A stretch of 64,000 bases of DNA, taken from Planomonospora parontospora (GTDB lineage Bacteria > Actinomycetota > Actinomycetes > Streptosporangiales > Streptosporangiaceae). The position numbers were made by a program, and so were the translations under genes. Each line of letters starts with the position of its first letter. Position 1 is the first letter of the stretch. The stretch is from the NCBI GenBank assembly GCA_014647935.1, contig BMQD01000017.1, forward strand, positions 124,001 to 188,000, read 5' to 3'. A model generated the notes under the pieces. The model had not been told where the DNA came from. It made no database searches and saw only the letters and a list, made by a program, of their open reading frames with translations. Of this stretch, positions 61,192-64,000 are shown piece by piece.

Positions 61192-63567
61192 ATGGGGACG
61201 GACACGAAGAGTGACTCATCGACCACTCCGAGCGGTTTCACCTCCGTGCTACGGCACGACCTGCCCGCCTCCCTGGTGGTCTTCCTGGTCGCGGTGCCCC
61301 TCTGCCTGGGCATCGCCGTCGCCTCGGGGGCGCCGCTGGCGGCCGGGCTCGTCGCCGGTGCGGTCGGTGGCGTCGTGGCGGGACTCCTGGGCGGTTCGGC
61401 CGTCCAGGTGAGCGGCCCCGCCGCCGGGCTCGCCCTGGTGGTCGCCGATCTCGTCACGCGGTACGGCTGGCGGGCCACCTGCATGATCACTCTGATGGCG
61501 GGCGGGCTCCAGCTCCTCCTGGGGGTCTTCCGGGTCGCCCGCGCGGCCCTGGCCGTCTCCCCGGCCGTGGTGCACGGCATGCTCGCCGGCGTCGGCGTGG
61601 TGATCGCCCTGTCCCAGCTGCACGTGGTCCTCGGCGGCGCCCCGCAGTCCTCCGCGGTCGAGAACCTCGCCGAGCTCCCCCGGCAGATCGCGGACCACCA
61701 CGGCCCTCCGGTCCTCGCCGGGCTGCTGACCATCGCGGTCCTGGCCGTCTGGACCCGGCTGCCCCGGCGGCTCCGGGTCGTCCCGGCCCCGCTGGCGGCC
61801 CTCGCCACCGCCTCCGTGACCGCCGTGGTGCTCGGCTGGGACGTCACCCGGATCGACCTCTCGGTGGGCCTGAGCGGGTGGTCGGCCCCGGCCTGGCCCC
61901 TGGGCGACTGGCACGGGATCGCCACCGCGGTGCTGCTCGTCGCCCTGCTCGCCGGGGTGGAGTCCCTGCTCTGCTCGGTGGCGGTCGACAAGCTGCACGA
62001 CGGCAGGCGCGCCGACCTCGACAAGGAGCTGACCGCCCAGGGCGTGGCCAACATGGTGAGCGGCGCGCTGGGCGGCCTGCCCGTCGCCGGGGTCATCGTG
62101 CGCAGCACCGCCAACGCCCGCGCCGGAGCGCGCAGTCGCTGGTCCGCGACCCTGCACGGCGTCTGGATCCTGCTGTTCGCGCTCGGCCTGGGCTGGAGCG
62201 TCGCCTTCATCCCCATGGAGGCGCTGGCCGCGCTGCTGGTCTTCATCGGCGTCCAGATGGTCAACGTCGGGCACGTCCGCAACCTGCGCGGCCACGGCGA
62301 GGTGCCGGTCTACTTCGTCACCCTCTCCGGCGTGGTGCTGCTCGGCCTCGCCGAGGGCGTGCTGCTCGGCCTGGGACTCGCCGCGCTGCTGGCGCTGCGC
62401 CGCCTCACCTGGGTGACCGTCCGGGCCGTGCCGGAGGCCGACGGCCGCTGGCACGTGCTGATCGGCGGCTCGCTGACCTTCCTCGGCGTGCCCCGGCTCA
62501 CCTCGGAGCTGTGCGCCATCCCGGCGGGGACCGCGGTCGACCTCGACCTGAACATCGACTTCATGGACAACGCCGCCTTCGAGGCCGTCCACACCTGGCG
62601 GCAGAACCACGAACGCGGCGGCGGCACCGTGGACATCGACGAGATCCACGACGAGTGGTACGCCATGGCCGCCAGCGGCGCCCGGATGTTCCCGGCCAAG
62701 ACCCCGCCGGTGGCCCCGGACCGCTGGTGGCTGCCCTGGTCCCACCGGCGGCGGCGCAGGCCGGTGTCCGCCGGCAGCTTGATCCCGGTCCGCCACGTGT
62801 CCGGTGACGGCGCTCCCGGCTGGGGCGTTCCCGGTGACGGCGCCACCGGCGACTCCGCCGGCCCCGCCGTACCCGATCTGCTGGCCGGCGCCCGGGAGTT
62901 CCACCGCCGTACGGCCCCGCTGGTCCGCCCGGTGCTGCACGGCCTGGCCCGCAAGCAGGAGCCCTCCCACCTCTTCATCACCTGCGCGGACTCCCGGATC
63001 GTGCCGAACCTCATCACCGCCAGCGGTCCCGGCGACCTGTTCACCGTCCGCAACATCGGCAACCTGGTCCCGCGCCGGGGGGCCGCGCCCGCGGACCACT
63101 CCGTCGCGGCCTCGATCGAGTACGCCACCGGCGTGCTCGACGTCCGGACCATCACGGTCTGCGGCCACTCCGGCTGCGGCGCGATGGCGGCGCTGCTCGA
63201 CGGCGGAGGGAAGGCCGCCGAACTGCCCGGCCTCGGCCACTGGCTGCGGCACGGCGCTCCCAGCCTGGCCCGGTTCGTCTCCGCCGACGGCGACGGCGCC
63301 GGGAGCGGTCCGCTCGACCGGCTCTGCCGGATCAACGTGATCCAGCAGCTGGAGAACCTCCGCACCCACCCCGAGGTGGACCGGCGCGTGCGCGCCGGAC
63401 GCCTGGAGCTGGTGGGCCTGTACTTCGACATCGGCGCCGCCAGGGTCCACGTCCTCGACCACTCCCCCGCCTCCGCCGACGGCGCCCCCGGCCGGTCCGC
63501 TCTCGGCGTACGGCTTGCGCCGGAGGTGAAACAGGCTGTCCTTCCTCCCGGACGGCACGAACAATGA
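61192..63567 (+). CDS. SulP-family anion transporter fused to a carbonic anhydrase
   Basis: This 791-residue fusion protein has SulP membrane helices (residues 1-400), with LVVFLVAVPLCLGIAVASGA, GGSAVQVSGPAAGLALVVAD and KELTAQGVANMVSGALGGLP. A STAS-like domain follows (residues 410-490, DLDLNIDFMDNAAFEAVH), then a basic linker (WSHRRRRRPVSAGS). The C-terminal beta-type carbonic anhydrase (about 560-790) has the zinc ligands in ITCADSRIVPNLI and CGHSGCGAMAALL, and AASIEYATGVLDVRTITVCG before them. It should import bicarbonate (or another anion) and interconvert it with CO2 at the membrane. The following epimerase gene begins six bases after the stop. Confidence 0.94.
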   Translation: MGTDTKSDSSTTPSGFTSVLRHDLPASLVVFLVAVPLCLGIAVASGAPLAAGLVAGAVGGVVAGLLGGSAVQVSGPAAGLALVVADLVTRYGWRATCMITLMAGGLQLLLGVFRVARAALAVSPAVVHGMLAGVGVVIALSQLHVVLGGAPQSSAVENLAELPRQIADHHGPPVLAGLLTIAVLAVWTRLPRRLRVVPAPLAALATASVTAVVLGWDVTRIDLSVGLSGWSAPAWPLGDWHGIATAVLLVALLAGVESLLCSVAVDKLHDGRRADLDKELTAQGVANMVSGALGGLPVAGVIVRSTANARAGARSRWSATLHGVWILLFALGLGWSVAFIPMEALAALLVFIGVQMVNVGHVRNLRGHGEVPVYFVTLSGVVLLGLAEGVLLGLGLAALLALRRLTWVTVRAVPEADGRWHVLIGGSLTFLGVPRLTSELCAIPAGTAVDLDLNIDFMDNAAFEAVHTWRQNHERGGGTVDIDEIHDEWYAMAASGARMFPAKTPPVAPDRWWLPWSHRRRRRPVSAGSLIPVRHVSGDGAPGWGVPGDGATGDSAGPAVPDLLAGAREFHRRTAPLVRPVLHGLARKQEPSHLFITCADSRIVPNLITASGPGDLFTVRNIGNLVPRRGAAPADHSVAASIEYATGVLDVRTITVCGHSGCGAMAALLDGGGKAAELPGLGHWLRHGAPSLARFVSADGDGAGSGPLDRLCRINVIQQLENLRTHPEVDRRVRAGRLELVGLYFDIGAARVHVLDHSPASADGAPGRSALGVRLAPEVKQAVLPPGRHEQ

Positions 63568-63573
63568 GACGCC

Positions 63574-64000
63574 ATGAGAACTCTGATCATCGGCGGCTCG
63601 GTGTTCCTCGGCCGGGCGATCACCGAGGAGGCGCTGCGGCGCGGACACGAGGTGACGACGTTCAACCGGGGCAGGAGCGGCGAGGACCTGCCGGGCGTCG
63701 AGGCCGTCCGGGGTGACCGCGAGTCCCCCGAGGACCTCGCGCGGCTCGTGGACGGCCGGGAGTGGGACGTCGTCGTCGACGTCTGCGGGTTCGTCCCCCG
63801 GGTCGTCGGCCGGTCCGTGCGTGCGCTCAACGGGAAGGCCGCCACTTACGCCTTCATCTCCAGCATCTCGGCCTGCTCCCTCTGGCCGGGGAAGGGCCCG
63901 ACCGACGAGGGCTCGCCCCGGTTCGAGTGCGCCCCCGACGCCGGGCCGGACGACGGCGACTACGGCACGCTCAAGGCGGGCTGCGAGCGCGCGGTGGAGC
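63574..64000 (+). CDS. NAD-dependent epimerase/dehydratase (SDR), 3' end outside window
   Basis: About 142 codons are visible before the right edge. The N-terminal Rossmann motif TLIIGGSVFLGRAITEEAL and VTTFNRGRSGEDLPGVEAVR are typical of the atypical/extended SDR epimerase group that often reads MRTLIIGG. DVVVDVCGFVPRVVGRSVRA and YAFISSISACSLWPG lead towards the catalytic YxxxK (here DYGTLKAG near the edge). Substrate unknown. It begins six bases after the SulP fusion stop and is probably co-transcribed. Confidence 0.85.
   Translation, partial: MRTLIIGGSVFLGRAITEEALRRGHEVTTFNRGRSGEDLPGVEAVRGDRESPEDLARLVDGREWDVVVDVCGFVPRVVGRSVRALNGKAATYAFISSISACSLWPGKGPTDEGSPRFECAPDAGPDDGDYGTLKAGCERAVE

Overview
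This is a gene-dense, very high-GC window from an actinomycete. The evidence is about 72% GC by eye, a strong G/C preference at third codon positions, frequent GTG starts, TAnnnT-type promoters placed right against start codons, and actinobacterial marker genes: sepH, DUF4193, DUF3159, DUF3710, DUF3071, DUF4235, an F420-type luciferase-like oxidoreductase, a SARP/AfsR regulator and DrrAB-type transporters. Gene content fits a filamentous member of the Streptosporangiales, but this is an inference from gene families; there is no rRNA or tRNA in the window to test it.

Layout. 1-880: start of a xylose-type sugar-binding lipoprotein gene (runs off the left edge). 1085-5843: TauE-like exporter, aconitase and a membrane-bound YdjM-type protein; the aconitase promoter carries an iron-box-like palindrome and a doubled TamR-like site. 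6297-9779: PadR regulator, DUF1707 protein, mismatch uracil glycosylase, sugar MFS importer. 9955-15314: NarL-type two-component pair followed by a three-gene membrane cassette rich in His/Met motifs (possible metal handling). 15414-19705: Hen1/Pnkp RNA end-healing and sealing cassette. 19890-22026: F420-type oxidoreductase and a secreted GH18-like protein.

22131-41086 is a conserved actinobacterial block. Its order (RNA uracil methyltransferase, KimA-like APC potassium permease, two TrkA proteins, DUF3159, OB-fold, DUF3710, dut ... DUF4193 ... suhB) parallels the Rv2689c-Rv2701c region of Mycobacterium tuberculosis as I remember it. It is interrupted here by a thioesterase, an AI-2E permease, a tiny Cys-rich peptide gene, valS, DUF4235, otsA, an EcsC-like protein and an OmpR-type two-component pair.

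41251-64000: S9 peptidase, ferrochelatase, lytic transglycosylase, MFS transporter, arabinonolactone oxidase, sepH (with a CRP-type palindrome upstream), two bacterial PH-domain proteins, DrrAB-type exporter beside a large convergent SARP-ATPase-TPR regulator, PEBP lipoprotein, a single-pass Pro-rich protein, a SulP transporter-carbonic anhydrase fusion, and the start of an NAD-dependent epimerase gene (runs off the right edge).

There is no phage, transposon, CRISPR or plasmid signature; most of the window reads as core chromosome. The least explained items are the 24-codon Cys-rich peptide gene between valS and the AI-2E gene, with its own hairpins and terminator, and the 12395-15314 membrane cassette. 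All starts, spans and motifs were read by eye; no database search was run.
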